NCBI GenBank assembly: GCA_052274345.1
Contig: DAVZGP010000010.1
Coordinates: 1-64,000, forward strand
DNA: 64,000 nucleotides
Source of the DNA: Clostridium_AD sp937920395
Lineage (GTDB): Bacteria > Bacillota > Clostridia > Clostridiales > Clostridiaceae
Direction: 5' to 3'
Made by a program: the position numbers and the translations under genes. Below are positions 23,742 through 33,999 of the stretch, piece by piece (position 1 is the first letter of the stretch; the number at the start of each line of letters is the position of its first letter). A model generated the notes under the pieces. It had not been told where the DNA came from. It saw only the letters and a list, made by a program, of their open reading frames with translations, and did no database searches.

Positions 23742-25808
23742 TTATTTAAATCCTAAAAGACTTCCTATTTGGAATACTAAAACTGCTCCTACCCATCCAA
23801 TAAGGCAACTCACAACTGCTGATACTACAGCCCATTTCGTTGAGTTAGTTTCCTTCTTAATAGTTCCTATAGTTGCAACGCAAGGTACATAAAGAAGAGT
23901 CATTACCATAAATGAAAGTGCAGTAAGTGGTGTAAACGCATGTTGAATAGCTCCTATAAGATGTGGTCCATTAGCTACCCCATATATAGTTCCAAGTGTT
24001 CCTATTACTGCTTCCTTAGCTGCAAAGCCAGTAATAAGTGCTACTCCTGACTGCCAATTTCCAAAACCTGCTGGTGCAAATACTGGAGCTATAAATGTTC
24101 CTACTATACCAAGTAAACTGTGTTGACTTCCTGCCTCAACTCCATATGGTAAGTTTGAAAGTGCCCAAACAATCACAACTACTCCTAAAATAATTGTACC
24201 TGCTCTTGTTAAAAAATGTTGTGACTTTTCCCACATATGAACAAATATACTTTTAGCTGTTGGTAAACGATATGGAGGTAATTCCATTATAAAATAAGAG
24301 GTGTCTCCTTTAAATACTTTATCACTATAAAATTTACCCATTAGTATAGCAACTACAATTCCTAAAACATAAAGTAAAAATATTATTAATCCGCCTTCAT
24401 TAATAATGCCGATTTTTTTATCCGAAAAGAATGCAGCAACAAACACTCCATAAACCACAAGTCTTGCTGGACATGACATAAACGGACTAATTAGAATAGC
24501 TATCATTCTGTCTTTTTTACTTTCTATAGTTCTTGTAGACATTATTCCAGACACTGCACATCCACTGCTTAATATTAGAGCAATAGCAGTTTTACCGTGA
24601 AGTCCTACTGAACTCATAAGTTTGTCCATTACATATGCCGCTCTTGACATATAACCACTATCTTCAAGTAAAGACATAAGAAAATACATAGTAAGAATCA
24701 TTGGCATAAATACAAGTACTGATCCAACGCCACCTATAAGGCCATCTGTTACAAATGATATTAAAAGTTTAGGTGCACCAATATTCGTTAATGTACTTCC
24801 TAAAAATTGTCCTAATGCATCCATACCATCGCCAAGTATTCCACCTAAAAATCCATTACCAAAACTTATTGAAATTTGATACATAAGAAACATTATAAGT
24901 CCGAATATTGGAATACCAAGCCATTTATTTGTAACAATCTTATCTATTTTATCAGATGTAGTTTCTCCTGTAATTTCCTCTTTTTTAACACATTTTCTCG
25001 TTGCATCACTTATTGCTTCATATCTTTTATCAATTATAAAAGTATCAGGTTCATAACCTATTACTGATGTTAATCTCTCTATACTTTTTCCTACTTTATT
25101 ATTTATCTTTTCACCATTCTTTTGAGTGCTTATGTATTTCATTACGTATTCATCATTTTCTAGAAGCCTAAGTGCTGCCCATTCAGTAGGATATTCAAGA
25201 GTTGCCCCGACTTCTGACATAGCTTCCCTAATTGATCCAATTTCCTTTTCAATATCTTTACCATAATCAACTTTATATACACTACTTTTATCTTGCTCAC
25301 TTAATTTTATAGCTTCCCTAATAAGTTCCTTTATACCTTCCCCTTTAGGAGCTACTGTAGGTATAATAGTTAAATTTAGTTGTTTTGATAATTCTTTAAT
25401 ATTTATTTGTATATTTTTTTTCTTAGCTTCATCTGCCATATTAAGTGCTAAAATAACCTTAGCACCTGTTTCTAATAATTGCATTGTAAGATATAGGTTT
25501 CTTTCGAGATTAGTAGAATCAATTACATTAATAACTACATCAGGCTTGTCTTTTAATATGAAATTACAAGCTACAACTTCATCCTCAGAATATGCCCCAA
25601 GACTATAGGTGCCTGGTAAATCTACTACTGTTAAATTCCTGCCTTCAAATTTAAGGTCACCCTCTTTCTTCTCAACTGTAACACCAGGCCAGTTACCTAC
25701 ATGCTGTTTTGCACCTGTTAATTCATTAAACATACTGGTTTTACCACAATTAGGATTACCAGCTAGTGCTATTACTAAATCTTTACCATCATTATTCAAG
25801 TTACTCAT
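23742..25808 (-). CDS. feoB: Ferrous iron transporter FeoB
   Basis: A 688-residue FeoB. The cytoplasmic N-terminal G domain has G1 GNPNCGKTS (about 18-26), G3 DLPGTYSL, G4 NMAD and the GDI-like helical region (to about 270). The C-terminal membrane part has about eight to ten helices with two Gate motifs, including the metal-path segment SGCAVSGIMSTR and the later PCVATIG. It imports Fe2+ under anoxic conditions. ATG 25808 is preferred over ATG 25820 since GGGGGA lies just upstream. It sits in an operon feoA-feoA-feoB-DUF2325-feoC-like, probably Fur-controlled. Confidence 0.97.
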   Translation of the reverse strand: MSNLNNDGKDLVIALAGNPNCGKTSMFNELTGAKQHVGNWPGVTVEKKEGDLKFEGRNLTVVDLPGTYSLGAYSEDEVVACNFILKDKPDVVINVIDSTNLERNLYLTMQLLETGAKVILALNMADEAKKKNIQINIKELSKQLNLTIIPTVAPKGEGIKELIREAIKLSEQDKSSVYKVDYGKDIEKEIGSIREAMSEVGATLEYPTEWAALRLLENDEYVMKYISTQKNGEKINNKVGKSIERLTSVIGYEPDTFIIDKRYEAISDATRKCVKKEEITGETTSDKIDKIVTNKWLGIPIFGLIMFLMYQISISFGNGFLGGILGDGMDALGQFLGSTLTNIGAPKLLISFVTDGLIGGVGSVLVFMPMILTMYFLMSLLEDSGYMSRAAYVMDKLMSSVGLHGKTAIALILSSGCAVSGIMSTRTIESKKDRMIAILISPFMSCPARLVVYGVFVAAFFSDKKIGIINEGGLIIFLLYVLGIVVAILMGKFYSDKVFKGDTSYFIMELPPYRLPTAKSIFVHMWEKSQHFLTRAGTIILGVVVIVWALSNLPYGVEAGSQHSLLGIVGTFIAPVFAPAGFGNWQSGVALITGFAAKEAVIGTLGTIYGVANGPHLIGAIQHAFTPLTALSFMVMTLLYVPCVATIGTIKKETNSTKWAVVSAVVSCLIGWVGAVLVFQIGSLLGFK

Positions 25809-25835
25809 GTATTCCCCCATATTTTCTTATTATTT

Positions 25836-26063
25836 TTAAACTTCACTTACCATAACTTTCTGTGCCATACCTCGTCCAAGTACTAAACGCGTCTCTCCTA
25901 CCCTTATGATTAAAGGGCCATTGTCATTTTTCATGATTTTTATTATAGCCCCTGTACTCATGCCCATCTCCATAATTTTCTTGCGTAGTGCTTCTCCGCC
26001 TTGCACTGAATTAATTTCTGCAAGTTTCCCTATTCCAATAAAATTAAGTGGCATACTCGTCAT
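25836..26063 (-). CDS. feoA: FeoA domain protein (second)
   Basis: A 75-residue SH3-like FeoA protein with the pattern GKLAEINSVQGGEALRKKIMEMGMSTGAIIKI and a C-terminal RLVLGRGMAQKVMV. FeoA binds FeoB and modulates transport. GGAGG lies 5 bases before ATG 26063; an upstream in-frame ATG at 26075 overlaps that site. It is followed by feoB after 27 bases. Confidence 0.92.
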   Translation of the reverse strand: MTSMPLNFIGIGKLAEINSVQGGEALRKKIMEMGMSTGAIIKIMKNDNGPLIIRVGETRLVLGRGMAQKVMVSEV

Positions 26064-26113
26064 TTTGACCTCCATTATTATTTATTTAGGAGTAACTATA
26101 TAAAATGGTGATG

Positions 26114-26350
26114 TTAAATCATCTCCACCATAATATCTTTTGCTTCATTTTTCCTAAGGCTTAGTTTATATCCTCTAACTTGTATCTCTATAGGATCTCC
26201 CATAGGAGCTTTACCTTCAACAACTAACTGGACACCTATTGTTATTCCCATATCCATAATTCTTCTTCGTATTGTACTCCCTGGTACTATTTGCACAACC
26301 TTAACCCTAGATTTTAAATCAACTTTATCTAGTCCTACTAGCTTTTCCAT
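26114..26350 (-). CDS. feoA: FeoA domain protein (first)
   Basis: A 78-residue FeoA-type protein (VKVVQIVPGSTIRRRIMDMGITIGVQLVVEGKAPMGDPIEIQVRGYKLSLRKNEAKDI). It is the first gene of the operon, paralogous to but clearly diverged from the next one; the conserved GDPIEIQVRGYKLSLR is closer to the stand-alone FeoA type. GAGGAG precedes ATG 26350. A Fur-like box lies about 35 bases upstream. Confidence 0.93.
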   Translation of the reverse strand: MEKLVGLDKVDLKSRVKVVQIVPGSTIRRRIMDMGITIGVQLVVEGKAPMGDPIEIQVRGYKLSLRKNEAKDIMVEMI

Positions 26351-26383
26351 ATAATCACTCCTCATAAATATTATTATTAATAT

Positions 26384-26398
26384 TGAAACTCATTATCA
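26384..26398. promoter_or_regulatory. Candidate Fur box before feo operon
   Basis: Read on the minus strand the 15 bases are TGATAATGAGTTTCA, matching 12 of the 14 defined positions of the Fur 7-1-7 consensus TGATAATnATTATCA. Its position before the first feoA fits iron-dependent repression. Confidence 0.65.
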
Positions 26399-26509
26399 CT
26401 ATATCAATAAAAAATATATTCCATTTTCATATAATATAGATAGTCATTTGAGAACTATTATCATGATACTACATTATGGTTGATCTGTAAACATATAAAT
26501 TAATATGTA

Positions 26510-26546
26510 TAAAAAAAAAGAGTGAATATCCTTACGGTATTCACTC
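26510..26546 (-). terminator. Terminator after GNAT gene
   Basis: GAGTGAATA and TATTCACTC (26520-26528, 26538-26546) form a stem, with a run of T on the minus strand (26510-26519). Confidence 0.85.
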
Positions 26547-26550
26547 CATT

Positions 26551-27084
26551 TTAAACTACTCTCTCATTGCAAATTATATTATCTAAGGATTCTTTTGGTC
26601 TTGCTATAGCATATTCTTTGCATAATAATGCTCTAATATAACCACGGTCATCATTTGTTGATTCTATATAAAAACATCTTCCATAATAAAATCTTATAAG
26701 TGAAAACATTCTAGATGCAGTATGGAGATATAAACTGGTAACCCCTTGCTCCATCATTGCAATATCGACTGCATTCATTAATATTTTGCCAATACCATTA
26801 TTTTGATGTAGTGACGAAACTCCAAATCTACTTAAATAAGCACTATGATCTGGTTTAACTTTAATTCGTACACTACCTATAACTTCTTCATTAGATAGAG
26901 CTACAAAAACATTAGTAGTCTCTATCGCCTTTAATACATCCTCATACGATTCCTCAAAAGGTGCTACTAGTCCCGTAATCCCTGCATTCTCGGCATACAA
27001 TTTAAACGATTTTTTTGCAAGTAACATTATTTCTTCAATGTCGCTAGTAACAGCTTTTCTAACTTCAAAGAACATTTTGTCCAT
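26551..27084 (-). CDS. GNAT-family N-acetyltransferase
   Basis: A 177-residue acetyltransferase with the GNAT fold. Motif A is in RFGVSSLHQNNGIGKILMNAV (about 85-105), with the acetyl-CoA pyrophosphate loop Q/NNGIG. The substrate is unknown. GGGGGT lies 8 bases before the ATG. It stands next to argC on the same strand, but a gap of about 100 bases and its own terminator argue for limited functional coupling. Confidence 0.85.
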   Translation of the reverse strand: MDKMFFEVRKAVTSDIEEIMLLAKKSFKLYAENAGITGLVAPFEESYEDVLKAIETTNVFVALSNEEVIGSVRIKVKPDHSAYLSRFGVSSLHQNNGIGKILMNAVDIAMMEQGVTSLYLHTASRMFSLIRFYYGRCFYIESTNDDRGYIRALLCKEYAIARPKESLDNIICNERVV

Positions 27085-27191
27085 GTATCTACCCCCATAT
27101 CATATTATTTCTGTATGTCATTATATATATATTTATGTGTATATAACAAGTTATATTTTAAAGATAATTGTTAAATATAATTACAATAAAG

Positions 27192-28229
27192 TTATGGTGC
27201 CATAGCAATAATTTCAAGACCAGTAGTTTCAGGTATTCCAAACATAATATTCATATTTTGCACAGCTTGACCTGCAGAACCTTTAACTAAATTATCTATA
27301 GCAGATATTATTATTACTCTGTTTGTACGTTTATCCACCCTAATTCCAATGTGACATATATTAGATCCTCTTACCCATCTAGTTTCAGGTAATCCATCTA
27401 TAATTTTCACAAAATATTCATCCTTATAAAAATCTCTATATAAAGATATAATATCCTCCTGAGTTATGTCTTTCGTAAGTGTTGCATAACAAGTTGATAA
27501 TATTCCACGATTCATTGGAACTAAATGAGGAGTAAAACATATTGTTACATCATCCCCGCAAGCTTTGCTAAGTTCTTGCTCAATCTCTGGAGTATGTCTA
27601 TGAGTAGTAACTGCATAAGCTTTAATAGATTCATTACATTCTGTATAAAGCGAGGCAACATTTGCACCCCTACCTGCACCTGATACTCCTGATTTAGCAT
27701 CAACTATGATTGACGTCGTATCTATCAAGTTTTTTCTTAAAAGCGGCGTAAGTGCTAATATTGTGGCTGTTGGATAACAACCTGGGTTTGCTAATAAATT
27801 ACACTTTTTTATAGCTTCTCTATTTAATTCACAAAGGCCATAAACTGCATCTTTTAGTAGATCCTCGCATTCATGTTTAACGTTATACCATTTTTCATAA
27901 ACATCTTTTGATTTTAATCTATAGTCCGCACCTAGATCTATTACTTTTACTCCAAGTGTTAATGCCTTCTGCGTTATTTCAAATGATTTGCCATGTGGCA
28001 TAGCTATAAAAAGAACATTTATATCAGACAATTTACTCATGGCTGTCTCCATATCAACGCACATATCATCTATATAACTATAGAAGTTACCATAGGTTTC
28101 ACTATAACTCATGTCTGCATATTTATGTGAAGAATAGAATTCTACATTGACATTGGGATGCTTGTATAAAAACCATGCTAGTTGTTCACCTGCATAGCCA
28201 GTAGCCCCTATTATACCTGCTTTGATCAT
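27192..28229 (-). CDS. argC: N-acetyl-gamma-glutamyl-phosphate reductase
   Basis: A 345-residue ArgC, which reduces N-acetylglutamyl phosphate to the semialdehyde in arginine synthesis. The N-terminal Rossmann motif GIIGATGYAGEQL is followed by the catalytic Cys in NPGCYPTA (about residue 148), and HRHTPEIEQEL. The length fits the family. ATG 28229 is chosen since AGGTGAGG lies 9 bases upstream; a longer in-frame start adds five residues. No other arginine genes are adjacent, so the pathway must be split across the genome. Confidence 0.95.
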   Translation of the reverse strand: MIKAGIIGATGYAGEQLAWFLYKHPNVNVEFYSSHKYADMSYSETYGNFYSYIDDMCVDMETAMSKLSDINVLFIAMPHGKSFEITQKALTLGVKVIDLGADYRLKSKDVYEKWYNVKHECEDLLKDAVYGLCELNREAIKKCNLLANPGCYPTATILALTPLLRKNLIDTTSIIVDAKSGVSGAGRGANVASLYTECNESIKAYAVTTHRHTPEIEQELSKACGDDVTICFTPHLVPMNRGILSTCYATLTKDITQEDIISLYRDFYKDEYFVKIIDGLPETRWVRGSNICHIGIRVDKRTNRVIIISAIDNLVKGSAGQAVQNMNIMFGIPETTGLEIIAMAP

Positions 28230-28364
28230 ATTGAATCGCCTCACCTTTAAAATTTGTTAATAAAGAGTATTATACAGTAGACTTATAAAAAAATCAACAA
28301 GTTTTGAATAATTATTCATATTGTTGTATATTTATTCAAGTTTATACTGTAAATACGGATAAAA

Positions 28365-28412
28365 AAAATGGCCCCTTAGCTATTAACTACATAACTAAGC
28401 GGGGCTTTTTAC
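28365..28412 (-). terminator. Terminator after first CNNM gene
   Basis: GCCCCTTAGCTAT and the partner region ending AAGCGGGGC (28371-28406) form an imperfect long stem, with a run of T on the minus strand at 28362-28369. Confidence 0.75.
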
Positions 28413-29755
28413 TACTTTTCATCCGATTCTTCAATTGATTTTTCAATCGACTTTTCAATCGACTTTTCAATTAATTTATTAATTTTAACTTTACTAATTC
28501 TTTTGCTATCACATTCTGATATAATAAATTCATAATTTTCATAAATTATTTTATCATTCACTTGTGGATATGAGCTTAATTTTGAATAGACCCATCCCCC
28601 AATTGTATCAATGTTTTCTTCTTCTATATCTATACTTAGAAGTTCAACGATGTCTTCAATAAGAACTTTGCCATCTACGCTATAACCGCCATCTTCTGTT
28701 TTAATAATCTCATTAACCTCTTCATCAAACTCATCTTGAATCTCACCAACTATTTCTTCTAAAATATCTTCAATAGTTAAAAGTCCAGATGTTCCACCAT
28801 ATTCATCAATAATTATAGCCATTTGTACCTTATCTTTTTTAAATACTTTTAATAATTCACTTATCGATAAAGATTCTGGGACAAATTTAATTTCACGGAT
28901 AACATCCTCTATATTTTGGCTATTTCCTTCGATTTTCTGCTTATACAAATCCTTAATATGCACAAACCCAACAACATTATCTTTACTATCCCGACATACT
29001 GGGTATCTTGTAAGTTGTTCATCTAAAGTAAAGGCTATGATATCATCAAATGAATCTTCTAAGTAAATGCATTCCATATCGGTTCTAGGAATCATTATTT
29101 CTTTTACTGTTTTCTCAGAAAAATCGAATATATTATCTATAAAAGTTAATTCGGTTTTATCTATTAGTCCATGATTATAACTTTCCTCAACTAATAACTT
29201 TATTTCCTCATCAGTATGTGCTACATCATGTTCATCAACTAATGATACACCAAATATCTTTAAAACTAAACTAGTACTATGATTAAACGCCCACATTATT
29301 GGAAAAGTTATATTATAAAACAAAACAAGTGGTAGCGCTGTATACATTGCTATCTTCTCTGTATTTATAATTGCAAGTGACTTTGGGACTAATTCCCCAA
29401 GCACTATATGAAATCCAGTTATAAGTGAAAATCCCAATATAAATGAAATCGAGTGAACAGCAGCTTCCGGCAGATCCATTAAATTGAATAACGGAGTGAG
29501 CATTGCTGCAACTGCAGGTTCTCCTATCCATCCAAGACCAAGTGACGCAAGCGTTATTCCTAACTGACATGCAGATAGATAAGAATTTAAATTTTTTACA
29601 ACCTTTAAAGTATATTTTACATTTTGAGCTCCATCCATAACTAATGTTTCTATTCTAGATTTTCTAACCTTTACCATTGCAAACTCTGTTGCAACGAAAA
29701 AAGCATTCATAAATACAAGTAAAAATACGAGAAGAATGTTTATAAAAATAGTCAC
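28412..29755 (-). CDS. CNNM/CBS membrane protein (hemolysin-C family), copy 1
   Basis: A 447-residue protein with an N-terminal CNNM (DUF21) membrane domain of about four helices (1-190), a CBS pair (about 215-335) and a CorC_HlyC domain (about 350-430). The family includes MpfA and YhdP, which export Mg2+; older annotations call it hemolysin. The C terminus has a three-unit KSIE repeat (KSIEKSIEKSIEESDEK), a simple-sequence tail. It starts with GTG after AAGGGG. A paralogue lies immediately upstream on the same strand. Confidence 0.9.
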   Translation of the reverse strand: MTIFINILLVFLLVFMNAFFVATEFAMVKVRKSRIETLVMDGAQNVKYTLKVVKNLNSYLSACQLGITLASLGLGWIGEPAVAAMLTPLFNLMDLPEAAVHSISFILGFSLITGFHIVLGELVPKSLAIINTEKIAMYTALPLVLFYNITFPIMWAFNHSTSLVLKIFGVSLVDEHDVAHTDEEIKLLVEESYNHGLIDKTELTFIDNIFDFSEKTVKEIMIPRTDMECIYLEDSFDDIIAFTLDEQLTRYPVCRDSKDNVVGFVHIKDLYKQKIEGNSQNIEDVIREIKFVPESLSISELLKVFKKDKVQMAIIIDEYGGTSGLLTIEDILEEIVGEIQDEFDEEVNEIIKTEDGGYSVDGKVLIEDIVELLSIDIEEENIDTIGGWVYSKLSSYPQVNDKIIYENYEFIISECDSKRISKVKINKLIEKSIEKSIEKSIEESDEK

Positions 29756-29927
29756 TTTTGATAGCCCCTTCCAAATCAGCCTATATGCTTAGTATTATCC
29801 ACATTTATTGCTATTATAACAACAACATAATTTTCTAATTATATAATACCATATTTATGCACAATTACAAATTTTATAGTTTACTTAACCTTAAATAACC
29901 CTACTTTATTTAAAAGTAGGGCAACTC

Positions 29928-31244
29928 TTATATACATATTTTAATTTTTTCTATTCTACGCTCTCGAACTTCCTCTATTCTAAATACTACATCCTCATAT
30001 TCAACAGTTCTTTCTTCATTAATCTTTGGAATACACCCCATAAGATTAATTAGAAAACCTCCTATAGTATTGTAATCTTTGGACACTAAATTCAAATCTA
30101 AATGCTCATTCAAATCATCTAAAGAAAGTAATCCACTTACTATATAAGTATTATTATCAACTTTCTTTATTTCTGGCTCCTCATGATCATACTCATCATC
30201 TATATTACCCATGATTTCTTCTGTAATATCTTCAGTTGTAACTACCCCTGAAAATCCTCCATATTCATCTATAAGCATAGCGATATGATTTTTAGAACTT
30301 TTTAATTCTTTAAATAACTCATCTATATTCTTATTTTCTTGAACAAAATAAGGTGGATGTAATATATTCTTAATATTTACATTTTCAAAACCATTCTTTC
30401 GTGCCTCTAGCATAAAATCTTTCATATGAAGTATTCCAATGATGTTATCTGCATCATCTTCAAATACTGGTACTCTTGAATGTCTCTCATCTAACAACTC
30501 GTCTAAGAACTCAGTAATAGGGTCATTTATATCAATCATATATACGCCTGTTCTTGGAGTCATAACTTCCCTAGCTAATTTATCATCAAACTCAATAATA
30601 TTATTAATCATATTTTTTTCTGTTTCATTAATAACGCCATGTTCTTGACCCACTTCTATAAGTGATTTTATTTCTTCCTTCGATAACTTTTCTTCCTTCT
30701 TCTCGCTGCCAAGACCTGTAATTTTCACTAAAACATTAGTAGATGCTGAGAGTAACCACACAAATGGCATAACAATTTTAGATACATATATAACAGGTAC
30801 TACGCAAAACATTGCAATAGCCTCAGAATTTTGTAGAGCAATACGTTTTGGAAAAAGCTCTCCGCATACAAGTGTGATATACGCAAGTACAACTGTTATA
30901 GCAACTAAAGCAACCGTTTCACTATAAGGTACACTCATATTGTTTAAAACCAGTGTAAGTCTACGTGATATAGCTGTAGCCGCATATGCACTAGAAAAAA
31001 ATCCAGCAAACGTAATTCCAACCTGAATCGTTGATAAAAATTTTGTTGGTTTGTCTATAAGTTTTGATAATAGTATAGCCTTTCTATTACCTTCCTCTGC
31101 TAATTGTCTAATTTTGTTCTTGTTTAAAGATACTATTGCCATTTCTGCCGATGCGAAAAATGCATTTATTAGTGTTAAAACAACAATTAATATTAATTGC
31201 GCCATTATATTGCCGTTAGGCATGGGCGCGGGTTCTGATTCCAT
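29928..31244 (-). CDS. CNNM/CBS membrane protein (hemolysin-C family), copy 2
   Basis: A 438-residue paralogue of the downstream gene with the same CNNM, CBS pair and CorC_HlyC order. Motifs include MTPRTGVYMID at the start of the CBS pair and IDEYGGFSGVVTTEDI in the second CBS. Identity to copy 1 is moderate, so this is an old duplication. AGAGGAGG lies 7 bases before the ATG. With MgtE at the left end of the window it could contribute to Mg2+ balance; this is family inference only. Confidence 0.9.
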   Translation of the reverse strand: MESEPAPMPNGNIMAQLILIVVLTLINAFFASAEMAIVSLNKNKIRQLAEEGNRKAILLSKLIDKPTKFLSTIQVGITFAGFFSSAYAATAISRRLTLVLNNMSVPYSETVALVAITVVLAYITLVCGELFPKRIALQNSEAIAMFCVVPVIYVSKIVMPFVWLLSASTNVLVKITGLGSEKKEEKLSKEEIKSLIEVGQEHGVINETEKNMINNIIEFDDKLAREVMTPRTGVYMIDINDPITEFLDELLDERHSRVPVFEDDADNIIGILHMKDFMLEARKNGFENVNIKNILHPPYFVQENKNIDELFKELKSSKNHIAMLIDEYGGFSGVVTTEDITEEIMGNIDDEYDHEEPEIKKVDNNTYIVSGLLSLDDLNEHLDLNLVSKDYNTIGGFLINLMGCIPKINEERTVEYEDVVFRIEEVRERRIEKIKICI

Positions 31245-31406
31245 TAAAAATTCCTCCTCTAAAATAAAAGCTTTTCATACTATAATGATAACACATAATT
31301 TAATACTTTGATTAACATTGTAAAAATAATTTTATGATTAATCACAATAAAATAGGAACCAGCCATAAGCTAGTTCCCCTTTAACTTTATATTTAATTCT
31401 CTATAT

Positions 31407-31553
31407 TTATCTTTTCCCAAAAATCATATCAACAAGAAACAGTATTACAGCAAGTACCAGTAACATGTGTATTAATCCGCCACCAATATGAAGCAAAAAA
31501 CCAACTAACCAAAAGAATACTATTACTCCACCTATCCAACGTAAAAGTCCCAT
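31407..31553 (-). CDS. Small lmo0937-family membrane protein
   Basis: A 48-residue protein, beginning MGLLRWIGGVIVFFWLVG and ending VDMIFGKR, with two closely spaced hydrophobic helices around a HIGGGLIH turn. This matches the widespread lmo0937-type short membrane protein of unknown function. GAGAGGTGGTG lies 6 bases before the ATG, which supports real translation. It is transcribed alone. Confidence 0.8.
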   Translation of the reverse strand: MGLLRWIGGVIVFFWLVGFLLHIGGGLIHMLLVLAVILFLVDMIFGKR

Positions 31554-31641
31554 ATAAAACACCACCTCTCACATATATGATTTATCATTCATTATTCTAA
31601 TATATTAAATTAAGTATAACAATAATCAAATATGTTTACAA

Positions 31642-33915
31642 CTATGGTCTTGCATATACTGCTGAGGTTAAATTACTATATACTATCGTTTTTCCAACAG
31701 TTCGGTATGACTTGATTTTATAATAATAAGTCTTGCCCGGTGTTAAAGATGCACTCGTATAATATAAATATGGTGTTTTTGTTAATAAACTATATGTTCC
31801 ATTACTTGAAGTAGCTCTATAAACTAAATAACCATTTGCACCAGTTACTTTGCCCCAGACTATTTTAATACTTTTAGAACTGCTCCTTGTAGCTTTAACC
31901 CCTGTAGGAGCTGCTGGAATCGGTTTTGCATTTATTACATTTAGAAAATAACTATACACTTTAAGAGTACCAACCATCCTATAAGCGCGAACTTTATAGT
32001 AATAAGTCATATTTGTTGTAAGTGAAGTGTTATTATAACTAACTTTTGGAGTCCTTGATATTAAAGCATAAGATCCTTTAATCGAACTTGATCTATAAAG
32101 TTCATAACCACTTGCTCCACTTACCGCTTTCCAACTAGTACTTATACTATTATATGAAGACGATATTGCTTTTAATGAGTAAGGCACAGCTGGTATTGGT
32201 TTAGTCGTTATGATAGATGAAAATACACTATACCTTTTAACCCCACTAACCATCTTATAAGCCTTAACTTTATAATAATAAGCCTTATTTGTTATGAGCC
32301 CAGTGTTGTTATAGCTCGTCCCAGTAATTGTTGATATTAAAACGTATTGCCCTGAAATAGATGTTGCTCTATAAACTTCATATCCAGTTACTAAAGTCAC
32401 AGCGCTAAAACTTATATTAATACTATTATATGAAGATGATGATACTTTTAGATTTTTAGGCGTTGTTATTGAAATCGCGATTGGAGCAATTGGAACAACT
32501 GTCCATTTTGCATATAATGTTGTATTTACAATAACCTTGCTTGTCGCAAAATTCCAAACATTTTTGCATCCAATTTCTTTATACCAACCACCAAATGTAT
32601 AACCGACTTTTTTTGGCGATGTCGGAGTTGTTACTACGTTGTTATAATCTACAGTTTTACTGCTTATCGCATTTCCACCTTGACTATTAAATGTAACTAG
32701 ATCGCTAGTTATAACTGTATTGTTAGTTGCAATATTTAATATCGTTGTGCCCTCGTAATAAAACTTGAGAATTTCCTCAAATGTTTGTCCTCCTACAGCA
32801 GCCCTATTTTTTGCTCCAACTTGACTCATGCCTAAACCATGACCATTACCTTTACCGTTAAAAGTATATGTATCAGTAGATGCATCATAACTTACATCAT
32901 ACAGAGCGCTTGGAAAATTCAAAAATGTTTTTGCTGAATATTTACCATATGATAATGTATATTGAGTCCCAATTAAGTTTTTGAAAATCAAACTAATATT
33001 TTTAATTCTACCACTATCAAATTTAGTAAGTCCTGTACTGCTTAATAAATTCAAATCTATTTTTACAAAAGTATCAGTTGCTTGTACTTTTGAATTTAGT
33101 TTAAATAAATCATTTAGTTGTTTGGTAGTAAATGTCCTGCTCCAAATATAACTCGTATCGTAGCTATCTTGTTTAGCTTTAAGATAACTTAGTGGTGCAC
33201 CCCATACATTTACTGAATCCTCTGTATATCCACCATCATTTGCAGAATATAAAGCACTAACAAGACTAGTCCCACTTAATAACACCTTACCTTCAGTTGC
33301 ATCTACAGCGGATATAACCCTTGTCAATGAAGCATCATATCCTCCATATACTTGGCAATCTGTTGTGTCACAAATGCTGTAACCTTTTGTGCTATGTTTA
33401 CCTACATTTGCCAAGGCATAATTCCTTGCAGCTACCGCTTGTGCCTTAAGCGCCTCAATTGGAAAATAATCTGACATCTCCTTACCAACCACACCTTTTA
33501 AATATTCTTCTATATTTATGGTATTAACAGGTACAACCTTTGGAATACCATTAATTGGAATGATTTTAAATGATAATGTTCCCCTATAATTTCTAGAAAC
33601 ACTAGAATTTATCTTAATAGTGCTCGCTAGATTACTTGGAATAAAACTTGCATTATTAACTAAAACTCCATTTAAACTTACCTGTGTTCCACTCACTTTT
33701 AAAATATAGCTTGTACCACTATTGCATATAACTCCATTTAAAGTGTAATCACCATTCAAAGTTATATTTAGTTGAGTACTCGCCATACTCTCAAGTCCAA
33801 CGCTCATATTCTGATTTGCATAATAGTTTGAACTTGTAAAAGCATAGACATTGCTCCCTAACATAAAAATGCAAGTGACCAAGACCACAGTAAATATTTT
33901 GAACTTATTTTTCAC
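31642..33915 (-). CDS. Secreted SpoIID/LytB-type protein with InlB-type and Fn3-like repeats
   Basis: A 757-residue exported protein. After a signal peptide (1-26) come a short beta domain and a SpoIID/LytB domain (about 120-395). This carries GVVGKEMSDYFPIEALKAQAVAARNYAL with the catalytic-type Glu, CDTTDCQVYGG and GHGLGMSQVGA. One InlB B-type repeat follows (about 400-470, FNSQGG ... GYTFGGWYKE ... LYAKW), then three Fn3-like modules of about 95 residues (SYNSISTSWKAVSGASGYELYR). SpoIID enzymes are lytic transglycosylases acting on stripped glycan strands; the added modules suggest a wall-attached enzyme. It starts with GTG after GAGGGGG. The C-terminal modules closely resemble those of the protein at 37692. 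Confidence 0.9.
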   Translation of the reverse strand: MKNKFKIFTVVLVTCIFMLGSNVYAFTSSNYYANQNMSVGLESMASTQLNITLNGDYTLNGVICNSGTSYILKVSGTQVSLNGVLVNNASFIPSNLASTIKINSSVSRNYRGTLSFKIIPINGIPKVVPVNTINIEEYLKGVVGKEMSDYFPIEALKAQAVAARNYALANVGKHSTKGYSICDTTDCQVYGGYDASLTRVISAVDATEGKVLLSGTSLVSALYSANDGGYTEDSVNVWGAPLSYLKAKQDSYDTSYIWSRTFTTKQLNDLFKLNSKVQATDTFVKIDLNLLSSTGLTKFDSGRIKNISLIFKNLIGTQYTLSYGKYSAKTFLNFPSALYDVSYDASTDTYTFNGKGNGHGLGMSQVGAKNRAAVGGQTFEEILKFYYEGTTILNIATNNTVITSDLVTFNSQGGNAISSKTVDYNNVVTTPTSPKKVGYTFGGWYKEIGCKNVWNFATSKVIVNTTLYAKWTVVPIAPIAISITTPKNLKVSSSSYNSINISFSAVTLVTGYEVYRATSISGQYVLISTITGTSYNNTGLITNKAYYYKVKAYKMVSGVKRYSVFSSIITTKPIPAVPYSLKAISSSYNSISTSWKAVSGASGYELYRSSSIKGSYALISRTPKVSYNNTSLTTNMTYYYKVRAYRMVGTLKVYSYFLNVINAKPIPAAPTGVKATRSSSKSIKIVWGKVTGANGYLVYRATSSNGTYSLLTKTPYLYYTSASLTPGKTYYYKIKSYRTVGKTIVYSNLTSAVYARP

Positions 33916-33999
33916 TTTACTACCCCCTCATTATTTGTGTAACCATTTATGTAAGCTTTTATATAAACTTTTATACTCGGTAGTTTTGATGTTATTATA

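Noticed and set aside
28412..31244. CNNM proteins as true hemolysins
   Set aside because: The hemolysin name is historical; the domain order is that of Mg2+/Co2+ efflux proteins and no toxin feature is visible.
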